A stretch of 64,000 bases of DNA from Lentimicrobium saccharophilum (GTDB lineage Bacteria; Bacteroidota; Bacteroidia; Bacteroidales; Lentimicrobiaceae): assembly GCF_001192835.1 (NCBI RefSeq), contig NZ_DF968182.1:905748-969747 (forward strand), written 5' to 3'. This document shows positions 25,689 to 35,534 of this stretch, one piece after another; the stretch's first letter is position 1; each line of letters begins with the position of its first letter. The translations under genes and the position numbers were made by a program. The notes beneath the pieces are model-generated. The model ran no database searches. It saw only the letters and a list, made by a program, of their open reading frames with translations, and was not told the DNA's origin.

Positions 25689-26768
25689 ATGCACAGATTT
25701 ATTCTGAAAAGATTGTATTACGGATTATTTGTGCTTTTTGGGGTAATTACCCTGGTTTTTCTGCTTTTTAATGTACTTCCGGGTGATCCGGCAAGGATGA
25801 TGCTGGGGCAGCGGGCCGATATGGCTTCGGTGGAAGCCATCAACAGGGAACTGGGGCTTGACCGGCCGCTTATGGTTCAGTATCTCGGGTTTCTGAATGA
25901 TCTTTCTCCGGTTTCATTACATAGTGTTGCGGATCATTCGTCGATGTGGTTTCCCGACAGTGCTCGTTATGCGCCGTTTATCACATTGGTTTCTGCCGGT
26001 GATGCCAGGGTACTGCTCAAAAAGCCCTACCTGAGGCGTTCCTATCAGAGTAAGCGTAAGGTTTCGGAGATCATTTCGCAGGCATTTCCGAATACCATGC
26101 TGCTGGCCTTGGTGGCCATGGGCTTTGCTGCCATTGCGGGAATATTTACCGGAATTGTTTCAGCCGTCCGCAAAGGTTCCTGGATCGACCGTGTTTCGCT
26201 GATTGTTTCCGTTTTCGGGATGTCATTGCCTTCCTTTTTTGCTGCAATCCTGATGGCGTGGATATTTGCCTTTGTGCTGGCTGATTTCACCGGTCTGAAT
26301 ATGTTCGGTTCTCTTTTTACGGTGGATGATTTCGGGCGGGGTGAATACCTGGACCTGAAGAACCTGATCCTGCCGGCCCTGACCCTCGGCATCAGACCAC
26401 TTGCCGTGATTTCCGGGCTTACGCGAAATTCGATGCTTGAAGTGCTTTCGCAGGATTATATCCGGACTGCCAGGGCAAAAGGGCTGAGCTATTACAGGGT
26501 GATTACCCGCCATGCCCTCCGCAATGCATTGAATCCCGTGGTTACTGCTGTCTCGGGATGGTTTGCCTCGTTGATGGCCGGGGCTGTCTTTGTGGAATAC
26601 GTGTTTGACTGGAAAGGGATAGGGGTTGTTATCGTGAACGGTCTTGAGAAGTATGATTTCCCCGTGGTAATGGGTGCCGTACTTTTCATTGCAGTGATGT
26701 TGGTGATTATTAATATTTTTGTGGATATTATTTACGGTCTGCTTGATCCGCGCGTGAGGCTGGCCTGA
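25689..26768 (+). CDS. DppB/OppB-type ABC transporter permease
   Basis: 359 residues with about six membrane helices. The N-terminal MHRFILKRLYYGLFVLFGVITLVFLL and LPGDPARMMLGQ are typical of DppB/OppB permeases, and the EAA loop is in SVLSQDYIRTARAKGLS (here EVLSQDYIRTARAKGL) followed by HALRNALNPVVT. It would form half of the membrane channel of a peptide or nickel transporter, but no DppC, ATPase or binding-protein gene is adjacent. A large periplasmic insert lies at about residues 65-115. It follows the BT_3928-like gene by 6 bases. Confidence 0.88.
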   Translation: MHRFILKRLYYGLFVLFGVITLVFLLFNVLPGDPARMMLGQRADMASVEAINRELGLDRPLMVQYLGFLNDLSPVSLHSVADHSSMWFPDSARYAPFITLVSAGDARVLLKKPYLRRSYQSKRKVSEIISQAFPNTMLLALVAMGFAAIAGIFTGIVSAVRKGSWIDRVSLIVSVFGMSLPSFFAAILMAWIFAFVLADFTGLNMFGSLFTVDDFGRGEYLDLKNLILPALTLGIRPLAVISGLTRNSMLEVLSQDYIRTARAKGLSYYRVITRHALRNALNPVVTAVSGWFASLMAGAVFVEYVFDWKGIGVVIVNGLEKYDFPVVMGAVLFIAVMLVIINIFVDIIYGLLDPRVRLA

Positions 26769-26795
26769 ATTCTTAAACTGTTTAAAATCTGAATT

Positions 26796-27554
26796 ATGAA
26801 AAAGAAAATTGTTGCCGGCAACTGGAAAATGAATAAAACTTTTAAGGAGGCAGAGGACCTGCTTTTTGGTATTGCGGATGCATTGATCAGCGGACGCCCT
26901 GACGATGTTGAAGTGGTTGTTTGTCCGCCGGCCCTTTACCTTGAACTGGCCACTGATGTTGCCACTGAACATGATTTCAGCTGTGGTGCACAGAACCTGA
27001 GCGAACATGAGGCAGGCGCTTATACCGGAGAAATTTCAGCAGCCATGATCCGTTCCACCGGAGCAGCGTATGTAATTCTGGGACATTCCGAACGCCGCAC
27101 CTATTATGGTGAGCATGACCAGCTGATCGGTAAAAAGATACTGCAGGCGCTCAGGCATGAACTTATCCCCATTTACTGCTGTGGCGAAGTGCTTGAAGAG
27201 CGTGAAGCCGGCAGGCATTTCCAGGTTGTTGAAAAACAAATTTCCGATGCTTTGTCAGGACTTGATGCTGATGCATTTTCGAAAGTTGTGATCGCTTATG
27301 AACCGGTATGGGCCATCGGAACAGGCCGCACTGCAAGTCCTGAGCAGGCGCAGGAGATGCATGCCTTTATCCGGAAGGTGCTTGCTTCGCATTTTGGTGA
27401 ACATGCCGCAAACGATACAACCATCTTATATGGCGGTAGCTGTAATGCTGCAAATGCCCGTGAACTCTTTGCCAATCCCGATGTCGATGGCGGCCTGATC
27501 GGCGGTGCATCGCTCAAAGCGGAAGACTTTGTTAAGATTGTGAACAGCTTCTGA
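26796..27554 (+). CDS. tpiA: Triosephosphate isomerase
   Basis: Interconverts glyceraldehyde 3-phosphate and dihydroxyacetone phosphate. 252 residues, usual size. Catalytic residues are visible: Asn9 and Lys11 in GNWKMN, His97 in GHSERR, and Glu169 in AYEPVWAIGTG; the phosphate-binding LYGGSCNAANA and GLIGGASL follow. It lies between the DppB-type permease and prmA, all on the plus strand with gaps of under 30 bases. Confidence 0.97.
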   Translation: MKKKIVAGNWKMNKTFKEAEDLLFGIADALISGRPDDVEVVVCPPALYLELATDVATEHDFSCGAQNLSEHEAGAYTGEISAAMIRSTGAAYVILGHSERRTYYGEHDQLIGKKILQALRHELIPIYCCGEVLEEREAGRHFQVVEKQISDALSGLDADAFSKVVIAYEPVWAIGTGRTASPEQAQEMHAFIRKVLASHFGEHAANDTTILYGGSCNAANARELFANPDVDGGLIGGASLKAEDFVKIVNSF

Positions 27555-27572
27555 TTTTTAAACCTTCCGGTT

Positions 27573-28406
27573 ATGGAATATATTGAACTGAACTGCAGCC
27601 TTCCGGCAGGGGAGACTGCTTTTGCTGAAATCCTGATGGCCCGGTTGGGTGAGCTCGGCTTCGAGAGCTTCGAAGAAACCAAGGAAGGCCTCCTGGCTTA
27701 CATTCCCGCACATGACTTCGATCCGTCAATACTTAATACAGAGGAGTTGTGGCCTGCAGATATAGAGGTAAACTATACCTGGCGGCTGGTGCCTGATGAG
27801 AACTGGAATGCCATTTGGGAATCGAATTTCGAGCCGGTGACCATCGCCGGGCGTTGCCATATCAGGGCGCCGTTCCATCCGGTAAAAAGCGATGTGGAAT
27901 TCGAGATTGTGATTGAACCGAAAATGTCGTTCGGTACGGCACACCATGAAACCACTTCACTGATGATTGAGGTGATGCTTGAGACTGAAATGGCCGGCAG
28001 GAGGGTGCTCGATATGGGCTGCGGTACCGGTGTGCTGGCCATCCTTGCCGCAATGCGCCGGGCTGCAGAAGTGACCGCCATCGACAATGATGAATGGGCT
28101 TATCAAAACGCCCTTGAAAATGTTCAAAGAAATAAACAGCCCGGGATAAACGTTTATCAGGGTGATGCCGGCATGCTGACAAACCTGAAGTTTGACGTGA
28201 TCATTGCCAATATCAACCGGAATATCCTGCTCAACGATATGCAGTCATACGTGAACTGCCTTGATAGCGGCGGATTGCTGCTGATGAGCGGATTTTACCA
28301 GGAAGATCTTCAACTGATCACCGGAAAGGCTTCAGCATTAAATATGCTATACACAGGTCACAGGGTCAGGAACAACTGGGTTGTTGCCTGTTATACAAAA
28401 GCCTGA
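27573..28406 (+). CDS. prmA: Ribosomal protein L11 methyltransferase
   Basis: Methylates lysine side chains and the N-terminus of ribosomal protein L11. 277 residues; N-terminal L11-binding domain with NWNAIWESNFEPV, linker KMSFGTAHHETTSLM, then the SAM-binding motif RVLDMGCGTGVLAI and DVIIANINRNILL, where the N-[IV]-N-R motif is typical of PrmA. It follows tpiA by 18 bases, and the large unknown gene follows it after 52 bases. Confidence 0.95.
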   Translation: MEYIELNCSLPAGETAFAEILMARLGELGFESFEETKEGLLAYIPAHDFDPSILNTEELWPADIEVNYTWRLVPDENWNAIWESNFEPVTIAGRCHIRAPFHPVKSDVEFEIVIEPKMSFGTAHHETTSLMIEVMLETEMAGRRVLDMGCGTGVLAILAAMRRAAEVTAIDNDEWAYQNALENVQRNKQPGINVYQGDAGMLTNLKFDVIIANINRNILLNDMQSYVNCLDSGGLLLMSGFYQEDLQLITGKASALNMLYTGHRVRNNWVVACYTKA

Positions 28407-28458
28407 ATTTGCTGATGCCGTTGCGTCAAATGGTTATTAATCACTGAACTTGATTGGG

Positions 28459-31400
28459 ATGGCTTATCGGAAGTTTTTGTTTTTTCTTACAGGAATAACC
28501 CTGGTTTTTGTTTCCGTGATTTACGCACAGGATCTGAAGAACTTTTCAGATGATCCCGCTGTCTTTGTTGTTGAAATGACAACTTTTATGAAGCCAGCTT
28601 CGGATCGTGAGACGAAAGAAGCCGTGCAGCAGTTTACAGCCTCATGGAGCAGCGGTACGTATTCTGTAAAACTTCAACAGGAAGTGATCGCTGTTTTCAA
28701 CCGCATGCTTGGCCAGCGGATGAGGCCAACCCCGGGGTTCAGGGATTATCTGCAGGCGTTGAATTCGTTCCCCGCCGGCGCTCAGGAATCCTCCATACTG
28801 GCCTGGCATAAAGGACTTGAGCCTTTTGTGGATTCAAAGGGTTTGCGTCAGTTATCGGGCTTTCTGGGCAATACGGTAGAACTGAACCGGCGAAAAATAC
28901 TTTTTAAATCGAAGGGTAATTCCTGGCAGTTCCGGAACGGGAGTTATTCGTTTGCTTATGATTCCGTGTTGTCAGTTGTTTTTAAAAATGTCGACCTTGT
29001 CTGCATTTCAGGCAGGGATAGCATACGCATACATGAAACCTCCGGTACTCATTTTCCCCTGGCTGACCGGTTTACCGGACTGGGCGGGAAGGTTTACTGG
29101 GAAGCATTCGGATTTGACCCTCAAAAGGTTTATGCGCTCATCAACAGGTATGAAATTAACCTGAAGCAAACGGCATGGTCGGCCGATTCTGTCAATTTTT
29201 ATCATAAGGACTTTTTCAGCTTTCCATTGGCTGGTAAATTTGAAGACAGGGTTTTGGTAGGTGTTTCTGCCGACCGGGCTACTTTTCCCAGATTTGTTTC
29301 CTATCAGACAGACATTGAGATCAGAGAAGTTTTCAAAGATATGAACTACCGGGGAGGCTTTACCCTTGAAGGTCCCCGCATCATTGGCTCAGGATACGGC
29401 GAGAAGGATGCCACCATCTGGATCAACAGGAAAGGCTCGCCATTTATTAAGCTGACTTCCAGGAGTTTCGTCATCCGTCCCGACAAGATCGCATCCCAAC
29501 GGGCTGCAGCCACCATTTATCATGAGACTGACTCAATTTTTCATCCCGGCATACAGCTCCGGTATATTGATGAAGATAAGGAAGTGCTGTTGCTGCGGTC
29601 AGGCGAGGGGGCTTCTGCAAGTCCGTTTTTCAACTCTTATCACCGGGTCGACATGTATTTTGAAGCGCTCTATTATCCCATGGGCGCCGACAGCATGAAC
29701 TTCGAGATGCTCAGGGGAGTAAAACAAACCGGGGATGCCGTTTTTGAATCATCCAATTTTTATTCCGAGGCCAGGTACCACCGTTTGCAGGGGATAGATG
29801 AACTCAACCCGATCAACGTGGTTTACAATTTTACCGAACGGCGGAAATCCAGATCGTTTTATCTGACGGAACTGACAGAATACATGCAGAAACCCATTGA
29901 ACAGGTGAAAGTAATGGTCATAAACCTTTCAAATGCCGGTTATATTATCTACAATCTTGATAATGAACGGATAGAGGTAAATGAACGCCTGTTCGACTAC
30001 CTCAGTGCAAGGAGCAAAAAGAAAGACTACGACGTAATACAGATCAGTTCACAGGTTACCCGTACCAGCAATGCCGTGCTGAATCTCAATACTTTTGACC
30101 TTCTCATCAAGGGGGTGTCACAGGTGTCAATCAGCGATTCCCAGGCAGTTTATATTTATCCCCGCGACAAGGAAATCCTATTGCGGAAAAACCGTGATTT
30201 TGTATTTACCGGGCTCGTCAGGGCAGGTTATTTTGACTTTTTCGCCAACAAGAGCTCTTTCGAATATGATAAGTTCAAGTTAAGCATGCCTCAGATTGAT
30301 TCCATTTCATTTAAAGTGGATACGGTTTCAAAAAAAACAAAACGGATCGAACAGGTTGTTGTTAAAAATGTGCTTGCTAACCTAAGCGGGGAACTCCTGA
30401 TTGATGATCCCCAGAATAAATCCGGTATTACAAAATTTCCTGCTTATCCGGTGTTTATCAGTGAGAATGATGCTTATGTTTACTACGATCAGCGCAGGGT
30501 TGAAAAGGGGGTTTACAAAAGGGATAACTTCTACTACACCGTGTATCCGTTTACCCTCGACAGCCTGAACAGCTTTACAACCGAGGGCCTTAAGTTTGAA
30601 GGACATCTGTATTCCGGAGGAATTATGCCTGATATCAGGGAGCCCCTGCGGGTGATGAGCGATTTCTCCCTGGGCTTCACGCGCCAGCTTCAGGATGCCG
30701 GATTGCCGGTTTATGAGGGGAGGGCAAATTTCTTTCACAGCATAAGATTAAGCAATAATGGACTGGAGGGGAAGGGGATTCTGGACTTTATGACATCCAC
30801 CTCGGCTTCCGACCGCTTCATGTTCTATCCGGATTCACTGGTTGCTGACCTCAAGAGTTTTATAATAAAGGAGCAATCCGGGCCTCCGGCTTTTCCGGCT
30901 GTTACTGCGGAGAAAGTACATCAGTACTGGTTGCCGTATCTTGACGTAATGCGGCTGAATACAATTTCGGATAAAGACTTCTTTACCATGTACAATGAAA
31001 AATCATTGCACAGCGGTACGCTTTCACTCACCTCGGCCGGTTTGCTGGGCAGAGGTCAGAGCCGGCTAGATAATGCGGATATCGGATCGGGAACCTTTGT
31101 CTTCAGCAACCAATCCTTTACTACTGACACTACAGATTTCAGGCTTTATTACCCCGATCGCCCCAGTCTGTCGCTGATGGCGAAAGTATATCCGGGAAAA
31201 GTCGATTTCAGGACCAAGTCTGCCTCTTTTGGCACACAGGGAAAGAGCGTGCGCATCGCGTTGCCGCTGAGCAAGTACATTTGTTACATGGATAAGATTC
31301 AATGGCGGATGGATGAGGAGGAGCTTTATCTCACCAATTCCCTGGCCAGCAGGTCGTCACTTGCCGATACGGTTAACCTGAAGCAGCTGGTTGATTTTGA

Positions 31401-32943
31401 TTTTTCCGGTTCGGAGTTTATGTCGACCGATCCCGCCCGCGACTCCCTCCAGTTTTTCGCGATGGAAGCCACTTACCGGATGAAGGAGAATATCATCAAT
31501 GCCCGGGAGGTCAAGATGATCAGGGTAGCCGATGTTGCGGTTTTCCCCGGTGACGGAAAGGTAACCATCCTTTCTGACGGGGATATGAAGCCGCTCACAG
31601 GCGCCACCATCATCGCCAACCGCAAAAACAAATATCACCGGATTTACGACGCATCGGTCAGCCTGAAATCACGCCGCGATTATTTTGCATCGGGATTTTA
31701 TGATTACACGGATGATGCCGGTGGCGTTCAGCCCTTGTATTTCAAGGAGATTTTTGTAGGAGATGACGGTCATTCAAAAGGCAGATCAACGGTGAAGGCG
31801 GAAGATGGCTTTACCCTGAGTGCATTCTTTGACTTTATCGGCCAGATTGATTTTAAGGCTCAGGAAGAGTTCCTGACATTCTCGGGCGCTTATCACCTGC
31901 GCAATGAATGTCTGGATGATAAGGGCGCGTGGGTAAGTTTCACCGCCCCGGTTGATCCGGCGGAGGTGCGTCTCCCGGTTTCGCCGGTTATGAGGGATAC
32001 CATTGGTGATCCGGTGTTTGCCGCCATCGTTTATTCCGATTTTTTTGGCAGTGTTTACCCGGCTATGTTCCGCAAACCAAAAGCCTGGGGTGATACCCTG
32101 GTAGCTTCGGCCAGCGGATTTATAAAATATGACAGGGCCATGGAAGCCTATCTGATCGGTTCGGTTAACAGGCTCGACAATAAGGGAAAAAATGGAAACC
32201 TGCTGAGTCTGGACACCCGTCAATGCATCGTAACCGCCGAAGGTTCCATTGAGCCGGGCGCAGGGTTGGGTCAGGTCAGCATGAAAACATTCGGGAAGGC
32301 TGTTCATTATTCCATTGCGGATTCTACGCGTTTTTCCCTGGGCATTGCCCTTGATTTCTTCTTCTCCGATCCGGCTTTGGACAGGCTGAAGGACAATCTG
32401 CTGAAAAGTGAGCTGCCTGCCCTGGATGTAAATTCCGGAATATATCAGGAACTGCTCAATGGACTGCTGGGCTCCGGCCAGGCGACCGAGGTAGTGAATG
32501 AGCTGAACCTGAGCGGTCAGCTCAGGCGTCCCCCTGCGGATCTGGTTAAAACCCTCCTGCTTGCGGATGTAAATATGGTATGGGACCCGCGTCTCAAATC
32601 ATACATCAGCGAAGGCTCCATTGGTATCGCAGGAATCCGGCGCGACATGGTCAACCGGAAAGTGAATGGCTACCTCGAGATCGGAAAAAGGCGCACGGGC
32701 GATATCCTGAATCTCTATATCGAGATCAGTAATACCGAATGGTATTTCTTTACATACGGAAACGGCATTATGCAGGCCATTTCATCAAACAATGATTTTA
32801 ACAACATCATCGCGGGGATCAAAGAGGATAAACGTACGTTGAAGGGAAGTCAGGAAGGGGAAGGCTATCAGTTTATTATTTCTACGCCTGACCGCCGGAT
32901 TGCTTTCCTGCGGAAAATGCAATCGCGCGAAGCCGGGTATTAA
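28459..32943 (+). CDS. Very large secreted protein of unknown function (1494 residues)
   Basis: The start is ATG 28459; the frame runs on to a TTG at 28450. A signal peptide (ending VIYAQ at about residue 24) is followed by nearly 1470 residues without a membrane helix. The first 110 residues are helical (KEAVQQFTASWSSG region). Most of the rest has short alternating strands, with frequent segments such as GRDSIRIHETSG and SLSLMAKVYPG, compatible with a long beta-solenoid or beta-sheet scaffold. No catalytic or binding motif is recognised. It is not flanked by a SusC/SusD pair or by type IX tail sequence (no C-terminal T9SS domain that I can see). The C-terminal end is FLRKMQSREAGY. plsY follows 12 bases later, so the two may be co-transcribed. 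Confidence 0.7.
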   Translation: MAYRKFLFFLTGITLVFVSVIYAQDLKNFSDDPAVFVVEMTTFMKPASDRETKEAVQQFTASWSSGTYSVKLQQEVIAVFNRMLGQRMRPTPGFRDYLQALNSFPAGAQESSILAWHKGLEPFVDSKGLRQLSGFLGNTVELNRRKILFKSKGNSWQFRNGSYSFAYDSVLSVVFKNVDLVCISGRDSIRIHETSGTHFPLADRFTGLGGKVYWEAFGFDPQKVYALINRYEINLKQTAWSADSVNFYHKDFFSFPLAGKFEDRVLVGVSADRATFPRFVSYQTDIEIREVFKDMNYRGGFTLEGPRIIGSGYGEKDATIWINRKGSPFIKLTSRSFVIRPDKIASQRAAATIYHETDSIFHPGIQLRYIDEDKEVLLLRSGEGASASPFFNSYHRVDMYFEALYYPMGADSMNFEMLRGVKQTGDAVFESSNFYSEARYHRLQGIDELNPINVVYNFTERRKSRSFYLTELTEYMQKPIEQVKVMVINLSNAGYIIYNLDNERIEVNERLFDYLSARSKKKDYDVIQISSQVTRTSNAVLNLNTFDLLIKGVSQVSISDSQAVYIYPRDKEILLRKNRDFVFTGLVRAGYFDFFANKSSFEYDKFKLSMPQIDSISFKVDTVSKKTKRIEQVVVKNVLANLSGELLIDDPQNKSGITKFPAYPVFISENDAYVYYDQRRVEKGVYKRDNFYYTVYPFTLDSLNSFTTEGLKFEGHLYSGGIMPDIREPLRVMSDFSLGFTRQLQDAGLPVYEGRANFFHSIRLSNNGLEGKGILDFMTSTSASDRFMFYPDSLVADLKSFIIKEQSGPPAFPAVTAEKVHQYWLPYLDVMRLNTISDKDFFTMYNEKSLHSGTLSLTSAGLLGRGQSRLDNADIGSGTFVFSNQSFTTDTTDFRLYYPDRPSLSLMAKVYPGKVDFRTKSASFGTQGKSVRIALPLSKYICYMDKIQWRMDEEELYLTNSLASRSSLADTVNLKQLVDFDFSGSEFMSTDPARDSLQFFAMEATYRMKENIINAREVKMIRVADVAVFPGDGKVTILSDGDMKPLTGATIIANRKNKYHRIYDASVSLKSRRDYFASGFYDYTDDAGGVQPLYFKEIFVGDDGHSKGRSTVKAEDGFTLSAFFDFIGQIDFKAQEEFLTFSGAYHLRNECLDDKGAWVSFTAPVDPAEVRLPVSPVMRDTIGDPVFAAIVYSDFFGSVYPAMFRKPKAWGDTLVASASGFIKYDRAMEAYLIGSVNRLDNKGKNGNLLSLDTRQCIVTAEGSIEPGAGLGQVSMKTFGKAVHYSIADSTRFSLGIALDFFFSDPALDRLKDNLLKSELPALDVNSGIYQELLNGLLGSGQATEVVNELNLSGQLRRPPADLVKTLLLADVNMVWDPRLKSYISEGSIGIAGIRRDMVNRKVNGYLEIGKRRTGDILNLYIEISNTEWYFFTYGNGIMQAISSNNDFNNIIAGIKEDKRTLKGSQEGEGYQFIISTPDRRIAFLRKMQSREAGY

Positions 32944-32955
32944 AAAACAGTAATA

Positions 32956-33606
32956 ATGATCAATGCTGAAGTTTTAGTTGCTGCACTACTGGCATACCTG
33001 CTGGGATCCATCCCGACATCAGTATGGGTTGGGAAGTGGTTCTTTAATCTGGATATCCGCACCCAGGGGAGCGGAAATGCCGGAGCCACCAATACAATCA
33101 GGGTATTCGGACTGAAGGCGGGCCTGCCTGTTCTTGTGTTTGATGTGTTTAAAGCCTGGCTGGCCGTAACCTTGTCATATTGGCTCGGGAACGACAGTTT
33201 TACCGCCAATCAGGAAGTAATATACAGGATCATACTAGGCGGTCTGGCAGTGATCGGGCATGTTTATCCGGTTTTTGCCGGATTCCGCGGCGGAAAGGGT
33301 GTTGCCTCGCTGGTAGGTGTGGTTATTGCATTGTTTCCGGCTGCTTTCCTTGTGATACTGGTCTTTTTTATCCTGGTGTTTCTTGTCACCCGAATCGTTT
33401 CAGTTTCCTCGATGAGCAGCGCACTGGTCTTTCCCTTTGTCGTGATCTTTGTTTTTGATGAAAAAAGCCTTCCGCTGATCATACTTGCGGTAGCTGTTGC
33501 CCTGTTCGTACCTTATACCCACCGCGAAAATATCAAAAGGCTGATCAACGGAACCGAGAAGAAATTTGACTTCGGCAAAAACCGGATAACAAAAGAAAAT
33601 GGTTAA
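32956..33606 (+). CDS. plsY: Glycerol-3-phosphate acyltransferase PlsY
   Basis: Transfers acyl from acyl phosphate to glycerol-3-phosphate, the first committed step of phospholipid synthesis. 216 residues with five membrane helices. Motif 1 is GSIPTSVWVGKW, motif 2 is GSGNAGATNTIRV, and motif 3 is GFRGGKGVASL. The protein acts before CdsA in the pathway. It follows the large unknown gene by 12 bases. Confidence 0.96.
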   Translation: MINAEVLVAALLAYLLGSIPTSVWVGKWFFNLDIRTQGSGNAGATNTIRVFGLKAGLPVLVFDVFKAWLAVTLSYWLGNDSFTANQEVIYRIILGGLAVIGHVYPVFAGFRGGKGVASLVGVVIALFPAAFLVILVFFILVFLVTRIVSVSSMSSALVFPFVVIFVFDEKSLPLIILAVAVALFVPYTHRENIKRLINGTEKKFDFGKNRITKENG

Positions 33607-33623
33607 CAGGGTGTTGATAATTT

Positions 33624-33631
33624 TATTTTTG
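33624..33631 (+). promoter_or_regulatory. Possible -7 box for dnaN
   Basis: TATTTTTG, 91 bases upstream of the dnaN ATG. No good -33 element; low support. A second, weaker candidate (TAATTTTA) lies nearer the gene at about 33671. Confidence 0.35.
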
Positions 33632-33722
33632 CCCGCGTAAGGTTTGTTGGTGGATTGTAAATATATTTTCTAATTTTACCGTGAACATTTAATGGATCAG
33701 TTACAAAGAAAATTACTTTAAT

Positions 33723-34844
33723 ATGAGATTCATAGTATCAAGCCAGAGCCTGCTCAAAAGCCTGCAGTCAATCAGCGGCGTATTAAATTCAAGCAATACA
33801 CTGCCCATCCTTGATGACTTTTTGTTTGAACTCAATGGCAGCACGCTGAAAATTACCGCCTCGGACCTGGAAACAACCATGACGGTTACCGTTGAAACCA
33901 ATATGGCTGATGATGAGGGCTCAGTGGCGATTCCTGCAAAAATTCTGCTTGAGCTTCTGAAGACTTACGGTGAAACCCCGATGACATTCACGGTTGACAA
34001 CGCACTCGGAATTGAAATTGCCGCCGATGAAGCCAAATTCAGGATTGCCGGGCACAATGCAGATGAGTTTCCCCGCGCACCCCGTATGGAAAGCGTTTCA
34101 GCGCTTGATTTGCCGGCTGACCTGCTGCTTACGGCCATCAACAAAACTATTTTCGCTACCGGAAACGACGATCTCAGGCCGGCGATGTCAGGAGTTTACT
34201 GTGATCTTTCAACTGACTCGGTCATCTTTGTTGCCACCGATGCCCACAAGCTGGTAAGGTATAAACGCTCCGATGTAAGCGCTGAGAACAATTCTACCTT
34301 TATTATGCCCAAAAAGCCGCTGAATCAGCTGAAAGGAATCCTGCCCTCTGATACCACCCCGGTGAGTATAGAATACAACGATACCAATGCACGTTTCACC
34401 TTTAAAAACATTGATCTGGTCTGCCGCCTGATCGAGGGACGTTATCCTAATTATGAAGCTGTTATTCCTTCAGATAACCCGAATACGCTGATAGCTGACC
34501 GTCTCTCCCTGATCACTACCCTGCGCCGCGCATCTTTCTTTGCAAACAAATCCACCAACCAGATCCGGCTGACCATCACCGGGCAGGAACTTTTCGTGGA
34601 TGCCGAGGATATTGATTTTGCCCATGAATCACGGCAGCGGCTGAGCTGTAACTACAGCGGTGAGGATATGGAAATTGGTTTTAATTCACGGTTCCTTGTG
34701 GAAATGCTCACCAACCTCAGTACAGAAAATATCCGTCTGGAAATGTCAGCGCCTAACCGCGCCGGAATTCTCCGCCCCGTGGAAGGTGAAAATCCGGCAG
34801 AGGATATCCTGATGCTGGTAATGCCGGTGATGCTGAATTCATAA
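33723..34844 (+). CDS. dnaN: DNA polymerase III beta sliding clamp
   Basis: 373 residues, typical size. The three clamp domains follow in order, with MRFIVSSQSLLKSLQSISGVL at the start, the TATDAHKL region (here VATDAHKLVRYKRS) in domain 2, and LMPVML near the C-terminus (VMPVMLNS), the conserved MPM[RK]L variant. It dimerises to a ring around DNA and tethers polymerase III. No dnaA or recF gene is adjacent, so it is not in the usual oriC group. A strong terminator follows. Confidence 0.97.
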   Translation: MRFIVSSQSLLKSLQSISGVLNSSNTLPILDDFLFELNGSTLKITASDLETTMTVTVETNMADDEGSVAIPAKILLELLKTYGETPMTFTVDNALGIEIAADEAKFRIAGHNADEFPRAPRMESVSALDLPADLLLTAINKTIFATGNDDLRPAMSGVYCDLSTDSVIFVATDAHKLVRYKRSDVSAENNSTFIMPKKPLNQLKGILPSDTTPVSIEYNDTNARFTFKNIDLVCRLIEGRYPNYEAVIPSDNPNTLIADRLSLITTLRRASFFANKSTNQIRLTITGQELFVDAEDIDFAHESRQRLSCNYSGEDMEIGFNSRFLVEMLTNLSTENIRLEMSAPNRAGILRPVEGENPAEDILMLVMPVMLNS

Positions 34845-34866
34845 TTGATAAGACTTATTTATTTAC

Positions 34867-34900
34867 AGGGCAACGTATGGAAATGTTGCCCTTTTCTTTT
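34867..34900 (+). terminator. Terminator of dnaN
   Basis: Arms AGGGCAAC and GTTGCCCT with a 10-base loop, followed by TTTCTTTTATTTT. It begins 22 bases after the stop. Confidence 0.88.
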
Positions 34901-34959
34901 ATTTTAGGCTGAAATTCACTATCTTAGTAAGCTATTTTTCTTTTTAAATTGTAAAAACC

Positions 34960-35517
34960 ATGAAAACAAGGATCAGACTCCTTCCATTGGTGCTGTTGTC
35001 AGCCGGTTTACTGCTTGGTCTTGCCATGCCTTCATGTGATAAGGTTAAGGAATTGGCCGAGTTTGATATTAACTACGATAATCCGGATATCCGCTTTACA
35101 TTAGATTCGCTGGATTATCTGCCCAAGAGTGAATCACTGCTGGTTGAGGAGACCCTCTCAATCAATATCGACAGCATCATACAGAAACATGAACTTGAAG
35201 GGATCAGAAATGCATCGTTCGAGCAGGTGCGTCTTGAGGTGGAAACGCCGCCACAGGTGAATTTCAACTGGTTGAATTCGGCCCGTGTAACAGTGAGCGC
35301 AACCGGACTGACCGAAACACAGATCGCTGCTACCGTGGCCATTTCGCCGGATGGCCGTGCCGTAGACCTTGAGCTGGGCAATATGGAGGTGCTTTCATTT
35401 ATTTCAGCCGGGCCCTTTACCCTCAGGGTATACGGAAGCATTAACCCGCCATTGCCGGCCAATATGGTTGTGCTTCTGCTGAAAACAAAAATAAAAATGA
35501 CCGTTCAGCCGGTTTGA
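34960..35517 (+). CDS. Lipoprotein of unknown function
   Basis: 185 residues with a lipoprotein signal (ending AMPSC at about residue 26). The rest is beta-rich with repeated strands and ends in KTKIKMTVQPV. I do not recognise the family. It may be a soluble beta-sandwich on the inner face of the outer membrane. A TATCTTAG box at 34920 resembles a -7 element with one change. The DUF3795 gene starts 17 bases later. Confidence 0.65.
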   Translation: MKTRIRLLPLVLLSAGLLLGLAMPSCDKVKELAEFDINYDNPDIRFTLDSLDYLPKSESLLVEETLSINIDSIIQKHELEGIRNASFEQVRLEVETPPQVNFNWLNSARVTVSATGLTETQIAATVAISPDGRAVDLELGNMEVLSFISAGPFTLRVYGSINPPLPANMVVLLLKTKIKMTVQPV

Positions 35518-35534
35518 TTTCTTTCTGATTTGCT

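Noticed and set aside
26223-27008. A 261-codon minus-strand reading frame opposite the permease and tpiA genes
   Set aside because: Low-complexity His/Asn-rich translation across two conserved genes; not a real gene.
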